A DNA stretch of 61,069 nucleotides, from positions 1-61,069 of the forward strand of contig JAKPGA010000040.1 in assembly GCA_029551145.1 (NCBI GenBank), in the 5' to 3' direction. This stretch comes from Thermotogota bacterium (lineage in GTDB: Bacteria > Thermotogota > Thermotogae > Thermotogales > DSM-5069). A program made the translations under genes and the position numbers. This document shows, in pieces, positions 35,862-45,383 of the stretch; position 1 is the first letter of the stretch, and every line of letters begins with the position of its first letter. Under the pieces are notes generated by a model, which was not told the origin of the DNA, made no database searches, and saw only the letters and a list, made by a program, of their open reading frames with translations.

Positions 35862-38204
35862 TTAACCGATCTTCACCAACTTCAATCTATCGCCGTACAG
35901 CTTTTGTACCTTTTCGAAAAGCCAGGGGTATTCGTGTTCTTTGGATAAAAAGATTTCTGCGTCGGCTCGTGCCTTGAACAGAAGGTCCCTATCTCTCACG
36001 AGATCTGCCACCTTCAGCTCCGGTAAGCCATGTTGTCTGAGTCCAAGGAATTCTCCGGGACCACGGATTTTCATGTCATATTCGGCCACTTCAAACCCAT
36101 TTTTGGTCATTGAGAAGTATCTAAGCCTTTCCAGTGCATCCTCTGAAACATTCCCCACTATGAGAAAACAGTATCCCTGCCTTTCACTGCGCCCTACCCT
36201 TCCTCTTAGTTGATGCAATTGTGCCAGTCCAAATCTCTCTGGGTTTTCTATCATCATGATTGTTGCCCTTGGAATATCTATCCCAACTTCTATAACCGTT
36301 GTTGAAACCAACAAGTCGTATTCACCTTGAGCGAAACTTTCCATAACTTTGTCCTTCTCTTGTTGGCTCATTCTGCCGTGCAATAGTCCCACTTTAAACT
36401 CGTTGAAAACTTGTTCGGAGAGATATTTGTACATCTGTGTGGCCGCCTTTGCTTCGATTTTGTCTGACTCGTCAATCAATGGGTACACCACGAAGGCTTG
36501 GCCACCTTCTTTTAACTCCTTTTTCACAAAATCATACACTTGATCAACCTTGGAGACCGAGACAAGAAGAGTCTTGACTGCCTTTCTACCAGGTGGCATT
36601 TCATCAATGATGGTCAAGTCAAGATCGCCATACACCGTCAATGCCAAGGTTCTTGGTATAGGGGTTGCGGTCATCACCAGTGTGTCAAGCGCTTTTCCCT
36701 TGCTAACAAGCGCTTCTCTCTGTTTAACGCCAAATCTATGCTGTTCGTCTATGACAACAAGACCAAGATTCGCGAAATTCACATCTTCTTGGATCAGAGT
36801 GTGTGTTCCAATTACCACAGAAGCTTCACCATCTGAGAGAAGGTGCTTTATCCTCTCCTTCTCGCTTTGGCTTGTCTCGCCAAGCAACAATACCGTTCTC
36901 ATGCCCAAGTTCTCAAAGACCGGAGCCATTCTTCTGTAATGCTGTATGGCGAGTATCGAGGTGGGAGCCATGACAGCCGACTGAAACCCTGCTTCAAAGT
37001 TGTCAATTATCGCCAGCTGAGCAACTACTGTTTTCCCGGAGCCCACATCCCCTTGAAGTAATCTGCTCATGGGTTTGCTCGAGATCATATCCCGTCTTAT
37101 TTGTTGGTGGGCAAGAATCTGTGAGTTGGTCAACTTGAATGGCAGTTCATCCAGAAATTTCTGTGCGATCTTGCCTTGTATGTTCTTCGCGATGCCACCT
37201 ATTTCTTCAAAGGTTCTTCTTGAAAGTAACAGGGCAAGTTGCATCAAGAAAAGCTCCTCGTATGCCAATCTTTCAACCGATTTTCTCAGGTGGTACATGC
37301 TTTTCGGGAAGTGCATCCCAAGGAGCGCCACAGGTATCTCGATCAATTTTCTTTTTTCCATGAGTTCAGCAGGCAATCCATCTGAAAAATGGCAGACGCA
37401 TGAGATGTTCTCTTTCACAATCTTGCGCAGTTCTTTCTGGCTGATGCCTTCTGTCAGAGGATAGATTGGCAAGATCTCAAGGGTTGGTGATCCTTCCTGC
37501 AATTCGATTTCTGGGTTGACTATTTCTACCGAACCAAACTGACCCCTTTTGGCAGTACCGGTCGCGTAAACCATTTTGTTTTTCATCGTTTGAAGTATCC
37601 TCTGAAGGAATTCCTGGTTGAACCATTTCAACAAGATCTGATTTATACCGTCAGAGAGCACTGCCGCTGTTATGGTGATCGAACTCATCTTTTTTGTCTC
37701 TACGCCGATGATCTTTCCTGCTGTTGTGATCTTTTCCTCTGGCTTGATTTCTGCAACAGGTATTACGCGCCTTCGATCTTCATAATCACGGGGAAAATAG
37801 AAGATAAGATCCTCAAGTGTGGCAATACCAAGCTTTCTCAAAACAGATTCTCTTTTGGGTCCAACACCTTTCGCATACTTTATTTCACAGCTGGGTTGTT
37901 TTTCACTGGAACAATCTGGTTTTGAAATCAGATGTTGCTGTCGAAAACGATCTATCATTCCAAGGCAATTTTCGAGTCTCTTCAAAGTTCGTTGAGGATC
38001 AAGCAGACTGGTAGGTTTGATATACTCCATAAATTGCTTCAGTTTTTCAGCGACTTCTTGTTCCTGTAAGATGGGGTCTGAGATCAATTCATAACTGTCT
38101 TCGGTGATCTCGATGAATTCGTTTATCTTTGACTGGTCATGAATTACTTTGAGAATATTCTCCTCTACAGAGTCCAAGAATTCTTCAACGAGGACCGGTC
38201 GCAT
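35862..38204 (-). CDS. recG: ATP-dependent DNA helicase RecG
   Basis: Branch-migration helicase for stalled forks and Holliday junctions. At 780 residues it has the same length as the Thermotoga maritima enzyme of known structure, with an extra N-terminal helical part before the wedge domain. The helix-hairpin motif AKGVGPKRESVLRKLGI lies near 113; the OB wedge (EKITTAGKIIG) follows; helicase motifs are LLQGDVGSGKTVVAQLA (I), VVIDEQHRFG (II), MTATPIPRTLALTVYGDLD (III) and LLVSTTVIEVGID plus QLRGRVGRSERQGYC (V/VI). The TRG motif region follows. Its start overlaps a small membrane protein gene. Confidence 0.97.
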   Translation of the reverse strand: MRPVLVEEFLDSVEENILKVIHDQSKINEFIEITEDSYELISDPILQEQEVAEKLKQFMEYIKPTSLLDPQRTLKRLENCLGMIDRFRQQHLISKPDCSSEKQPSCEIKYAKGVGPKRESVLRKLGIATLEDLIFYFPRDYEDRRRVIPVAEIKPEEKITTAGKIIGVETKKMSSITITAAVLSDGINQILLKWFNQEFLQRILQTMKNKMVYATGTAKRGQFGSVEIVNPEIELQEGSPTLEILPIYPLTEGISQKELRKIVKENISCVCHFSDGLPAELMEKRKLIEIPVALLGMHFPKSMYHLRKSVERLAYEELFLMQLALLLSRRTFEEIGGIAKNIQGKIAQKFLDELPFKLTNSQILAHQQIRRDMISSKPMSRLLQGDVGSGKTVVAQLAIIDNFEAGFQSAVMAPTSILAIQHYRRMAPVFENLGMRTVLLLGETSQSEKERIKHLLSDGEASVVIGTHTLIQEDVNFANLGLVVIDEQHRFGVKQREALVSKGKALDTLVMTATPIPRTLALTVYGDLDLTIIDEMPPGRKAVKTLLVSVSKVDQVYDFVKKELKEGGQAFVVYPLIDESDKIEAKAATQMYKYLSEQVFNEFKVGLLHGRMSQQEKDKVMESFAQGEYDLLVSTTVIEVGIDIPRATIMMIENPERFGLAQLHQLRGRVGRSERQGYCFLIVGNVSEDALERLRYFSMTKNGFEVAEYDMKIRGPGEFLGLRQHGLPELKVADLVRDRDLLFKARADAEIFLSKEHEYPWLFEKVQKLYGDRLKLVKIG

Positions 38205-38340
38205 CTTGGACGGTGCTCCCCTTCTGTAGCGTCGTGAAGCCAGATGTTTTCATATCAACGAGTTTTTGTAGCGAGAAAAGCATGGCAAATACAACTATGA
38301 GCATCACTACGCCTGCGACTATCAGTGATCCCTTTTTCAT
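38185..38340 (-). CDS. Small single-pass membrane protein between hpt and recG
   Basis: A 51-residue ORF, MKKGSLIVAGVVMLIVVFAM followed by a polar tail (LVDMKTSGFTTLQKGSTVQDATGPR). Its ATG overlaps the hpt stop as ATGA and its stop lies 20 bp inside recG, so it is tightly embedded in the operon. One membrane helix spans about residues 5-25, with the short basic end inside and ~25 residues outside. I recognise no family. Its coupling to both neighbours argues it is translated. Confidence 0.6.
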   Translation of the reverse strand: MKKGSLIVAGVVMLIVVFAMLFSLQKLVDMKTSGFTTLQKGSTVQDATGPR

Positions 38341-38849
38341 TCCAGATACCCTATGTATGGAAGGTTTCTGTATCTTTCTTCATAATCAAGGCCGTAGCCC
38401 ACAAGGAAGACATCCCCCACCTTGAAGCCAACAAAATCGATCGGTATGCCGTGCTGATACTTCTCTTTCTCTATTAGTGCTGCGATCTTCAGGTCTGCGG
38501 GTTTATATTTTTTCAGATAGGTGAGTATATACCTGAGTGTATTACCAGTATCGACAATATCTTCTACAACCAGAACGTGCTTCCCTTGTAGGGTTTCATC
38601 CAACCAGGATTTCACTCTTATTCGACCTGTTGACTCAGTCCCAGCATAGCTTGAAACGTGAACAAAGGAGTAGTTGACATCCATATTAATATTCAAAACC
38701 AACTCACTGAAGAAATGTACAGAGCCCTTCAGGATGCAGATTGCACAGAAAGACTGAGTTTTTCCACGGTAGTAGGCCTCTATTTGCTTTGCGAGTTCCT
38801 TGATCTTACTGCGAACAGTTTCTTCGTCGAATAGGACTTTCAGTTGCAC
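38337..38849 (-). CDS. hpt: Hypoxanthine phosphoribosyltransferase
   Basis: Salvages hypoxanthine (and guanine) to nucleotide with PRPP. The PRPP loop VLVVEDIVDTGNTL lies near residue 93 of the shortened protein, preceded by ICILKGSVHFFSELV and SSYAGTESTG, and followed by VGYGLDYEERYRNLPYIG. Length 170 is usual. The start is the GTG 6 nt after GGGAGG (38849); the frame runs on to 38870 without need. It would use the hypoxanthine made by the adenine deaminase at 199-1839. It overlaps the next small gene by 4 nt. Confidence 0.94.
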   Translation of the reverse strand: MQLKVLFDEETVRSKIKELAKQIEAYYRGKTQSFCAICILKGSVHFFSELVLNINMDVNYSFVHVSSYAGTESTGRIRVKSWLDETLQGKHVLVVEDIVDTGNTLRYILTYLKKYKPADLKIAALIEKEKYQHGIPIDFVGFKVGDVFLVGYGLDYEERYRNLPYIGYLE

Positions 38850-38862
38850 AGAATGCCTCCCT

Positions 38863-39495
38863 TCAAACACTCAGAACACAGACCAGTCTGTCCTGTTTTT
38901 TGATCTGTTCATCAATCTCAAGTATATTACTGCCTATATATTTTACATTTTCGCACAGCTTGGTGAATTCTTCAACGGGGGCAATGTCAAATCTTATGTA
39001 CTTGGTTCTAAAATGCATCGGGATGGCTACATGTGGAACAATCTGATCAAGAACCTTCTTCGCTTCGCTTGGTCCTATGGTGAATGTTCCGCCAACTGGT
39101 AATAGCAGTATATCTGCGGGTTTGATCTGTTCAACCTGAGCCGAGCTTGGTAGATGTCCAAGATCACCAAGGTGAACGATTCTGAAACCCTCGATCTCAA
39201 AAACAAATACTATGTTCTGTCCTCTCTTTGCGCCAGATTCTGAATCGTGAAAAGTTTTGATACCCGTGATCTTCACGTTTTTGAACTGATGAGGTCCTGG
39301 ATCTTTCACCAGCTCGAATTTTCCCTTTATCAAGCGATGCGCGTTGTGATCAAAATGCTGATGACTCTCGGTGACGATGTCTGCGATTACATTTGGTACT
39401 TTGTAACCCACCGAACTGTCAAAAGGATCTGTAAGTATTCTCAGATCGCTGGTTTCGATGAGAAAACACGCATGGCCAAACCACGTGATTTTCAC
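38863..39495 (-). CDS. MBL-fold metal-dependent hydrolase (UlaG/UPF0173 group)
   Basis: A 210-residue hydrolase with ITWFGHACFLIET at the start, TESHQHFDHNAH (zinc motif, near 45), a GIKTFHDSESGAKRG loop, VHLGDLGH near 109 and MHFRTKYIRFDIAPVEEF near the end: the UPF0173/YtkL-like set. Such enzymes are often annotated as hydrolases without known substrate. I prefer the GTG at 39495, 8 nt after GGGGG, to that at 39504. It precedes hpt by 13 nt. Confidence 0.85.
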   Translation of the reverse strand: MKITWFGHACFLIETSDLRILTDPFDSSVGYKVPNVIADIVTESHQHFDHNAHRLIKGKFELVKDPGPHQFKNVKITGIKTFHDSESGAKRGQNIVFVFEIEGFRIVHLGDLGHLPSSAQVEQIKPADILLLPVGGTFTIGPSEAKKVLDQIVPHVAIPMHFRTKYIRFDIAPVEEFTKLCENVKYIGSNILEIDEQIKKQDRLVCVLSV

Positions 39496-39796
39496 ATTGA
39501 ACACCCCCTTGGTTTGTCAATTACTTTCTTCAAAAGTTTTTCTCACAAAGAAGCTGTGTTCTGTATTCGATTGTTCAAAACAGATCGCCATCTTGGTCGA
39601 AATTGTCCGTAGGACACTCTGTCTGTTTATCAAGATTATACCAGCCACAGATGGTTCAATCGCAAAACAAAGACCCCTTATCTTAGTAGCAATCATCAGT
39701 AACGATTGCTATACGATTATTATGAGAAAATATTTATGGATTCAGAGTGATCTCTAATAAAGATTTTCCGAACTCACTGAAAACTCGACCAGACAC
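39496..39796. other. Intergenic region upstream of dnaK
   Basis: No gene is seen in this stretch. It holds a CIRCE-like inverted repeat (39687-39711), and the consensus promoter begins at 39797. The first 60 bp form the leader of the minus-strand hydrolase gene. Confidence 0.6.
39687..39711. promoter_or_regulatory. CIRCE-like inverted repeat upstream of dnaK
   Basis: TAGCAATC-N9-GATTGCTA has the 9-bp spacing and seven of eight arm bases of the CIRCE element (TTAGCACTC-N9-GAGTGCTAA), with the same change in both arms. It lies 85 bp before the -35 of the visible dnaK promoter, which is farther than usual for an HrcA operator. Confidence 0.4.
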
Positions 39797-39825
39797 TTGA
39801 CAAACCAGTTGATTATCCATATAAT
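39797..39825 (+). promoter_or_regulatory. Consensus promoter of dnaK
   Basis: TTGACA and TATAAT, both perfect, are separated by 17 bp and lie 29 bp before the ATG. Confidence 0.85.
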
Positions 39826-39854
39826 CATCTTGGAAAATCACAGGAGGTGAAACA

Positions 39855-41630
39855 ATGAGCGAAAGAGAATATGTTGTCGGTATCGATCTGGGTACGACAA
39901 ATTCCGTTATAGCGTGGATGAAACCAGATGGGTCTATTGAAGTTGTACCGAACGCCGAGGGAGGTAGACTGACACCATCTATAGTTGCCTTCACAAAGAC
40001 AGGTGAAATAATCGTTGGGGAACCTGCCAAGAGGCAAATGATACTCAATTCGGAAAGAACTATCAAATCCATAAAGAGGAAAATGGGAACCGATTATAAG
40101 GTGAAGATTGACGACAAGCAATACACGCCACAGCAGATAAGCGCCTTTATCCTGCAGAAGATGAAAAAAGATGCCGAGCAATATCTGAACGGAAAGATCA
40201 AAAAGGCTGTCATCACATGCCCTGCTTACTTCAACGACGCTCAAAGGCAGGCAACCAAAGAGGCAGGTCAGATAGCTGGATTCGAAGTACTGAGGATCAT
40301 AAACGAACCAACTGCAGCAGCGCTCGCATATGGCCTTGACAAGAAAAAAGAGGAAAAGGTCCTGGTCTACGACCTGGGTGGTGGAACATTCGATGTTTCC
40401 ATACTCGAAATCGGTGAAGGAGTAATACAGGTTGTGGCAACATCTGGTAACAACCACCTGGGTGGTGACGATTTCGACCAAAGGATAGTAGACTGGATGG
40501 CCGAAGAGTTCAAGAAGCAGCACGGTGTAGACCTCAGAGAAGACAGACAAGCTTTACAAAGGCTGAGAGACGCAGCGGAAAAGGCAAAGATAGAGCTCTC
40601 GAGTAAACTGGAAACCGATATAAGTCTTCCATACATAACTGCTACGGCATCTGGACCACTGCACTTAGAGATGAGGCTCACAAGATCGCTCTATGAATCA
40701 TTGGTGAAAGATCTGTTTGACATGACCAAAGGTCCAGTCGAAAAGGCACTGAGCGATGCAAAGCTGTCTCCAAGAGATATAGACGAAGTGATACTCGTCG
40801 GTGGTATGACACGATCTCCGATGGTTCACAAAATCATACACGACATCTTTGGCAAAGAACCAAACAAGAGTGTCAACCCAGACGAAGCTGTGGCAATCGG
40901 TGCAGCAATTCAGGCAGCGATTCTCGGTGGAGAGGCAAAAGAGAAGGATATAGTACTCGTAGATGTCACACCACTTACACTTGGAATCGAAGTCAAAGGT
41001 GGACTGATGGAACCCATCATACCCAGAAACACAACGATACCGGTTAAAAAGAGCAAGGTCTTCACGACAGCAGAAGATTACCAGACAGAGGTCGAGATCA
41101 GGGTCTACCAAGGTGAAAGGACAATGGCGAGGGACAACATATTCCTGGGGAGCTTCAGGCTCGTAGACATACCACCAGCTCCAAGAGGAGTACCTCAAAT
41201 AGAAGTAACCTTCGATATAGACAGTGATGGAATAGTCCATGTCGCGGCAAAAGACCTTGCATCGAACAAAGAACAGTCAATGGTAGTGACAGGTAGACAC
41301 AAGCTCAGAGAAGAAGATGTAAAGAAAATGATGGAAGAAGCTCAAAAATACGAAGAACAAGACAAGAGAAAACGCGAAGAAGTCGAACTCAAAAACAGGG
41401 CAGATGATCTTGCATACAGTGTGAGCAAGTCTTTGAAGGAACACGGAGACAAGATACCAAGCGATCTTAAGACAAACCTTGAACAGCTCGTAAACGATTT
41501 GAGAGATGCGATAAACAAAGACGACATAGCAAGAGTGAAGATGCTCTTCGATGATCTACAGAGAGAGAGCATGAAGATAGGTCAGTATATGTATGAAAAT
41601 GTGAAAAAAGAACAATCAAGTTCACAATAA
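39855..41630 (+). CDS. dnaK: Chaperone DnaK (Hsp70)
   Basis: Main Hsp70 chaperone, 591 residues. ATPase motifs: [10 protein letters not shown] at the start, [19 protein letters not shown] near 120, [26 protein letters not shown] and [10 protein letters not shown]; the substrate domain follows from about 370 ([14 protein letters not shown]). The C-terminal lid ends with a short polar tail and no EEVD-like end, as in other bacteria. It follows AGGAGGTG; hsp20 follows after 24 nt, so a heat-shock operon with the downstream genes is likely. grpE and dnaJ are not next to it. Confidence 0.98.
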   Translation: MSEREYVVGIDLGTTNSVIAWMKPDGSIEVVPNAEGGRLTPSIVAFTKTGEIIVGEPAKRQMILNSERTIKSIKRKMGTDYKVKIDDKQYTPQQISAFILQKMKKDAEQYLNGKIKKAVITCPAYFNDAQRQATKEAGQIAGFEVLRIINEPTAAALAYGLDKKKEEKVLVYDLGGGTFDVSILEIGEGVIQVVATSGNNHLGGDDFDQRIVDWMAEEFKKQHGVDLREDRQALQRLRDAAEKAKIELSSKLETDISLPYITATASGPLHLEMRLTRSLYESLVKDLFDMTKGPVEKALSDAKLSPRDIDEVILVGGMTRSPMVHKIIHDIFGKEPNKSVNPDEAVAIGAAIQAAILGGEAKEKDIVLVDVTPLTLGIEVKGGLMEPIIPRNTTIPVKKSKVFTTAEDYQTEVEIRVYQGERTMARDNIFLGSFRLVDIPPAPRGVPQIEVTFDIDSDGIVHVAAKDLASNKEQSMVVTGRHKLREEDVKKMMEEAQKYEEQDKRKREEVELKNRADDLAYSVSKSLKEHGDKIPSDLKTNLEQLVNDLRDAINKDDIARVKMLFDDLQRESMKIGQYMYENVKKEQSSSQ

Positions 41631-41654
41631 AAATTCTTGAAAGGAGGGGTCTTC

Positions 41655-42098
41655 ATGTTGCTGGAAAGGCGTGAAGATTTCATGAAACCCTTTAGGGAAA
41701 TTCAACGTGAAATCGACAGGATCTTTGAAGACTTCTTCACTCCGATGACTCGCAGAAGCACAGTCTATTCATACCTACCAGACATCGACGTTTACGAAAC
41801 AGATGACTCGGTTGTGATTGAGGTCGAAGCCCCAGGTATGGACAAGAAAGATTTCGACGTGAAGGTCGAGGACGGCATTCTCAGAATCAGCGGTGAGAAG
41901 AAACTTGAGCGCGAGAAAGAAAACAGAAACTACAAGGTTGTAGAAAGATGCTATGGGAAATTCGAAAGAGCACTATCTCTACCTGACTATGTGGAGTCAG
42001 AAAAGATTAAAGCGAAATACGAAAACGGTGTCTTGACAATCTCCTTGCCCAAACGCGAAGACAAGAAGGCAAAAGTAGTAGATGTGAAAGTTGAGTAA
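41655..42098 (+). CDS. hsp20: Small heat shock protein Hsp20
   Basis: ATP-independent holdase, 147 residues. The alpha-crystallin domain spans about 43-137 (LPDIDVYETDDSVVIEVEAPGMDKKDFDVKV, GILRISGEKK, YGKFERALSLPDYV, YENGVLTISLPK). The IXI-like tail is short. I start at the ATG 8 nt after AGGAGGGG (41655). It lies between dnaK and the Hsp100 gene. It would hold unfolding proteins for DnaK and the unfoldase. Confidence 0.96.
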   Translation: MLLERREDFMKPFREIQREIDRIFEDFFTPMTRRSTVYSYLPDIDVYETDDSVVIEVEAPGMDKKDFDVKVEDGILRISGEKKLEREKENRNYKVVERCYGKFERALSLPDYVESEKIKAKYENGVLTISLPKREDKKAKVVDVKVE

Positions 42099-42104
42099 CA
42101 AGAC

Positions 42105-42130
42105 GGGGCGGGCAACCGCCCCTTTAATTT
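42105..42130 (+). terminator. Hairpin between hsp20 and the Hsp100 gene
   Basis: GGGGCGG-GCAA-CCGCCCC followed by TTTAATTT. The T-run is broken and the next gene starts 14 bp later, so partial readthrough is likely and would lower Hsp100 expression relative to DnaK and Hsp20. Confidence 0.55.
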
Positions 42131-42143
42131 AGGAGGTGAAACG

Positions 42144-44372
42144 ATGCTCGATTTCAAAGACTACACAGAGAGCGCACAAAGAGTATTGACTTCGGTGCAA
42201 GACATACTGAACAGGTTTTCACAGAATCAGATGTCCTCAGAGCATATCCTGCTTGCAATTTTGGAAGATGGTGACAATGCCGCTGTGGATATTTTGAGAA
42301 AGATAGGTGTGAACATAGATGCTTTGAAGGATGAAACCTCATCTTTCGTGAGCAGATACGGAATGAGGGGTCAGGTTGCGGGTCAACCTGGATCTGTAGC
42401 CCAGGTTTACATAACACCTGATGCGAGACATATTCTCGAAGAAGCAAGAAAAGAAGCGCGAAGGATGGGAGACGAGAAGGTTGGAACAGATCATCTACTC
42501 TTAGGCATGATCCTGGCACCAAGCTCGATGACCTACAGACTCCTTTCAAGATATGGAGTTACACCTGACAAGGTCTACGAAGGCATCAGGGAACTTCGCA
42601 CAAGTGGTAAGACCGTTGAAGATGAGAACATCGATGTGCTTTTCAAGTTCACAGAAGATCTCACAAAACTGGCAAAGGACGGGAAGCTATTACCCGTTGT
42701 TGGACGAGAAAAGGAGATAATGAGAGCTGTTCAGATCTTAGGGAGAAAGTTCAAGAACAACCCTGTTCTCATAGGAGATCCCGGTGTTGGTAAAACCGCC
42801 ATTGTTGAAGGACTGGCTCAGAAGATCGTCAATGGGGATGTGCCGAGTTTTCTTAAAAACAAAAAGATTCTGAAACTCGATATGGGGAGAATCATCGCAG
42901 GCACCAAATTCAGAGGAGAATTCGAAGAGAGAATGAAAAAACTCATCGACGCACTCAGAAAGAACGTTGGACAGTACATATTGTTCATCGATGAACTCCA
43001 TACAGTTGTCGGTGCGGGTGCGGCAGAAGGTGCTGTGGACGCCGCAAATCTTCTGAAACCCGAACTTGCTCGCGGTGAGATGCAGGTCATAGGTGCCACA
43101 ACAGTGAATGAATACAGAAAGTACGTCGAAAAAGACAAGGCACTTGCCAGAAGATTTCAACCCATCTTGATTGGAGAACCTTCGGTGGAAGACACGATCG
43201 AGATACTGCGCGGAATCAAGAAGGAATTCGAAAAGCACCACCAGGTGACTATCACAGACGAGGCCATTATCGCCGCAGCACGCTTGAGTGCCAGATACAT
43301 CACAGATAGATTCCTACCAGACAAGGCAATAGACTTAGTGGATGAAGCCGCTTCCGCCATCAGGTTACAAAGCAATGGAAAGACTGTGGATGAGAACGAG
43401 ATTGCGAAGGTGGTCGAGTTGTGGACAGGTATTCCGGTTTCAAGAATGCTCGAATCTGAAAGAGAAAAACTCATGAAGCTGGAACAGTTGCTGCATGAGA
43501 GAATTGTAGACCAGGATGAGGCTGTCAGAATAGTCGCACAGACAATCAGAAAAGCAAGGGCAGGTTTAAAGGATCCAAGAAGACCAAATGGTGTCTTTCT
43601 GTTCCTTGGTCCAACGGGTGTTGGAAAAACGGAACTTGCAAAAGCCCTTGCGGAAGTTCTCTTTGGAAGCGAAGATGCTTTGATAAGAATCGATATGAGC
43701 GAATACACCGAAAAACACACCGTCAGCAGATTGATCGGTGCTCCCCCAGGATATGTTGGATACGAAGAAGGTGGACAGCTCACCGAGCAGGTTAGAAGAA
43801 GACCTTACAGTGTTGTACTGCTCGACGAAATAGAGAAAGCACATCAAGAAGTGTTCAATGTACTGCTTCAGGTCTTTGACGATGGCAGACTGACCGATGG
43901 TAAAGGAAATACAATCGATTTCAAGAACACGATAATAATAATGACGAGCAACATCGCAAGCGAGCACATACTCGATGCTCTTGAAGATGGTCTGAGTGAT
44001 CTGACCAGCCTGATCGAAGAAGAGATGAGAAAACACTTCAAACCTGAGTTCATCAACAGAATCGACGCGGCAATAGTCTTCAAACCGCTCAGTGTTGAAC
44101 ACATGAAACAGATAGTTGAAATGCAACTTCAAAAGCTTGCACAGCGCATAAGTGAACAGAATCGACAGATCGAGTTCACCGATCAGGCAAAGGAATACCT
44201 TGCGAAGCGTGGGTATATCCCGGCTCTGGGAGCGAGACCATTGAGAAGAGTCATAGAAAACGAAGTCGAATCAGTACTGGCAGACAAAATCATCTCAGGT
44301 GATTTCAGTGAAGGACACAAAATCATTGTAGACGCTGATGAATATGGCATAATCTTCAAAGAGGGGCAGTAA
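42144..44372 (+). CDS. Hsp100/Clp family AAA+ unfoldase without M domain
   Basis: A 742-residue two-ring AAA+ protein. An N-terminal double Clp_N repeat (about 1-150) precedes D1 (Walker A GDPGVGKT at 211-218, Walker B LFIDE near 280) and D2 (Walker A GPTGVGKT near 489-496, PPGYVGYEEGGQL pore loop near 534, VVLLDEIEKAH). D1 runs into D2 directly (AIRLQSNGKTVDENEIAKVVELWTG), so the coiled-coil M domain of ClpB and ClpC is missing. The D2 loop before HFKPEFINRI (about 603-628) lacks the hydrophobic-G-hydrophobic tripeptide that binds ClpP (nearest is DGL). It resembles ClpC or ClpA overall; the role may be a stand-alone unfoldase with DnaK and Hsp20. Confidence 0.9.
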   Translation: MLDFKDYTESAQRVLTSVQDILNRFSQNQMSSEHILLAILEDGDNAAVDILRKIGVNIDALKDETSSFVSRYGMRGQVAGQPGSVAQVYITPDARHILEEARKEARRMGDEKVGTDHLLLGMILAPSSMTYRLLSRYGVTPDKVYEGIRELRTSGKTVEDENIDVLFKFTEDLTKLAKDGKLLPVVGREKEIMRAVQILGRKFKNNPVLIGDPGVGKTAIVEGLAQKIVNGDVPSFLKNKKILKLDMGRIIAGTKFRGEFEERMKKLIDALRKNVGQYILFIDELHTVVGAGAAEGAVDAANLLKPELARGEMQVIGATTVNEYRKYVEKDKALARRFQPILIGEPSVEDTIEILRGIKKEFEKHHQVTITDEAIIAAARLSARYITDRFLPDKAIDLVDEAASAIRLQSNGKTVDENEIAKVVELWTGIPVSRMLESEREKLMKLEQLLHERIVDQDEAVRIVAQTIRKARAGLKDPRRPNGVFLFLGPTGVGKTELAKALAEVLFGSEDALIRIDMSEYTEKHTVSRLIGAPPGYVGYEEGGQLTEQVRRRPYSVVLLDEIEKAHQEVFNVLLQVFDDGRLTDGKGNTIDFKNTIIIMTSNIASEHILDALEDGLSDLTSLIEEEMRKHFKPEFINRIDAAIVFKPLSVEHMKQIVEMQLQKLAQRISEQNRQIEFTDQAKEYLAKRGYIPALGARPLRRVIENEVESVLADKIISGDFSEGHKIIVDADEYGIIFKEGQ

Positions 44373-44388
44373 TGCCCCTCATATTTTT
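44361..44388. terminator. Terminator between the Hsp100 gene and the convergent lacI-type gene
   Basis: GAGGGGCA-GTAA-TGCCCCTC followed by ATATTTTT; the left arm includes the last codons of the Hsp100 gene. Confidence 0.8.
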
Positions 44389-45383
44389 GCAACAGACTGA
44401 CGTTCGATGAAGTGTGCCTTCAAGATTGTCTTACTCGTCTTTCCATTCTGCATGATTTCGTTCAACAACAATGTCGCTGCGATCAAGCCCATCTGTTCAG
44501 GTTCCTGTGCCACACATGTGATCGGAGCATCGAATATCTCGTTCCAGTAAGAATCGTCAAATGAGACGATGGAAATATCTTCGGGTACCTTCACATTCAG
44601 CTCTTTGATGGCTTTCATAACACCCAGCATCATCAAGTTGTTGCACACGAGTAAGGTCGTTGGTCTGTCTTTGAATTGAAACAACTTCTTTGCCGCTTGG
44701 TACGCACCTTCTTGCGTGGACTGACCATCCAAGATCCATTCTTCTTTTATCAGTATTCCCAATTCATCGCAAGCTTTCAGCACACCTGAGAGCCTCATCT
44801 TTCCAGTGTAAGAGCGTGACCTGAGCGTAATGACTCCAAGAGTCCTGTGCCCTTTCTCATACACGTAGTGCACGAGTTCTGAAACTCCACCTTCGTTGTC
44901 TGTTATAACGTAACTGGTCTGCAAACCAGGAATGATCCTGTCGAAGAAAACCAAGGGAATTTGCATATCAACGATCTTCTTGTAGATCGATCTGTTACCC
45001 CCAGAATCGGTGGGAGCCGCCAGAATACCCTCGACCCTTTGACTCAAAAGCGTTCTTAGGTTTTCTTCCTCTTTTTCCATGTTTTCATCCGTTGAACACA
45101 AAAGTACATGGTATCCCACAGGATAGAAGACTCTCTCCATACCACGCAGAATCTGTGCAAAAAACGGATTTGCAATATCTGGGATCAGAACACCAACGAT
45201 CTTGGTCTTTCCCTTTTTCAACCCCACGGCGGCGAGGTCAGGTGAGTATCCTTTCATTTTCGCAAACTCCACGATCCTCTTGCGCAGTTCATCACTCACA
45301 CCTGATTTTCCATTCAACGCTCTCGATACAGTGGAAACATTGACTCCAAGTTCCTTTGCTATATCCTTCAAAGAGATTTTCAA
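44379..45383 (-). CDS. LacI-family transcriptional regulator
   Basis: Sugar-responsive repressor of 334 residues. The helix-turn-helix is SLKDIAKELGVNVSTVSRALNGKSGVS (residues 4-30), with the hinge SPDLAAVGLKKGKTKIVGVLIPD and a periplasmic-binding-type core with DRIIPGL and SFDDSYWNEIF. The TTG start has GGGGTGA in front. The sequence ACGCAAACG, 10 nt after its own -10, also occurs at the same distance in the fucose-isomerase/TRAP operon (54970), so it probably represses itself and that operon. It converges on the Hsp100 gene. Confidence 0.92.
   Translation of the reverse strand: MKISLKDIAKELGVNVSTVSRALNGKSGVSDELRKRIVEFAKMKGYSPDLAAVGLKKGKTKIVGVLIPDIANPFFAQILRGMERVFYPVGYHVLLCSTDENMEKEEENLRTLLSQRVEGILAAPTDSGGNRSIYKKIVDMQIPLVFFDRIIPGLQTSYVITDNEGGVSELVHYVYEKGHRTLGVITLRSRSYTGKMRLSGVLKACDELGILIKEEWILDGQSTQEGAYQAAKKLFQFKDRPTTLLVCNNLMMLGVMKAIKELNVKVPEDISIVSFDDSYWNEIFDAPITCVAQEPEQMGLIAATLLLNEIMQNGKTSKTILKAHFIERQSVAKI

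Noticed and set aside
39825-40550. Long minus-strand frame opposite dnaK
   Set aside because: Caused by codon bias of dnaK; rich in Cys, Tyr and Phe and without family motifs.
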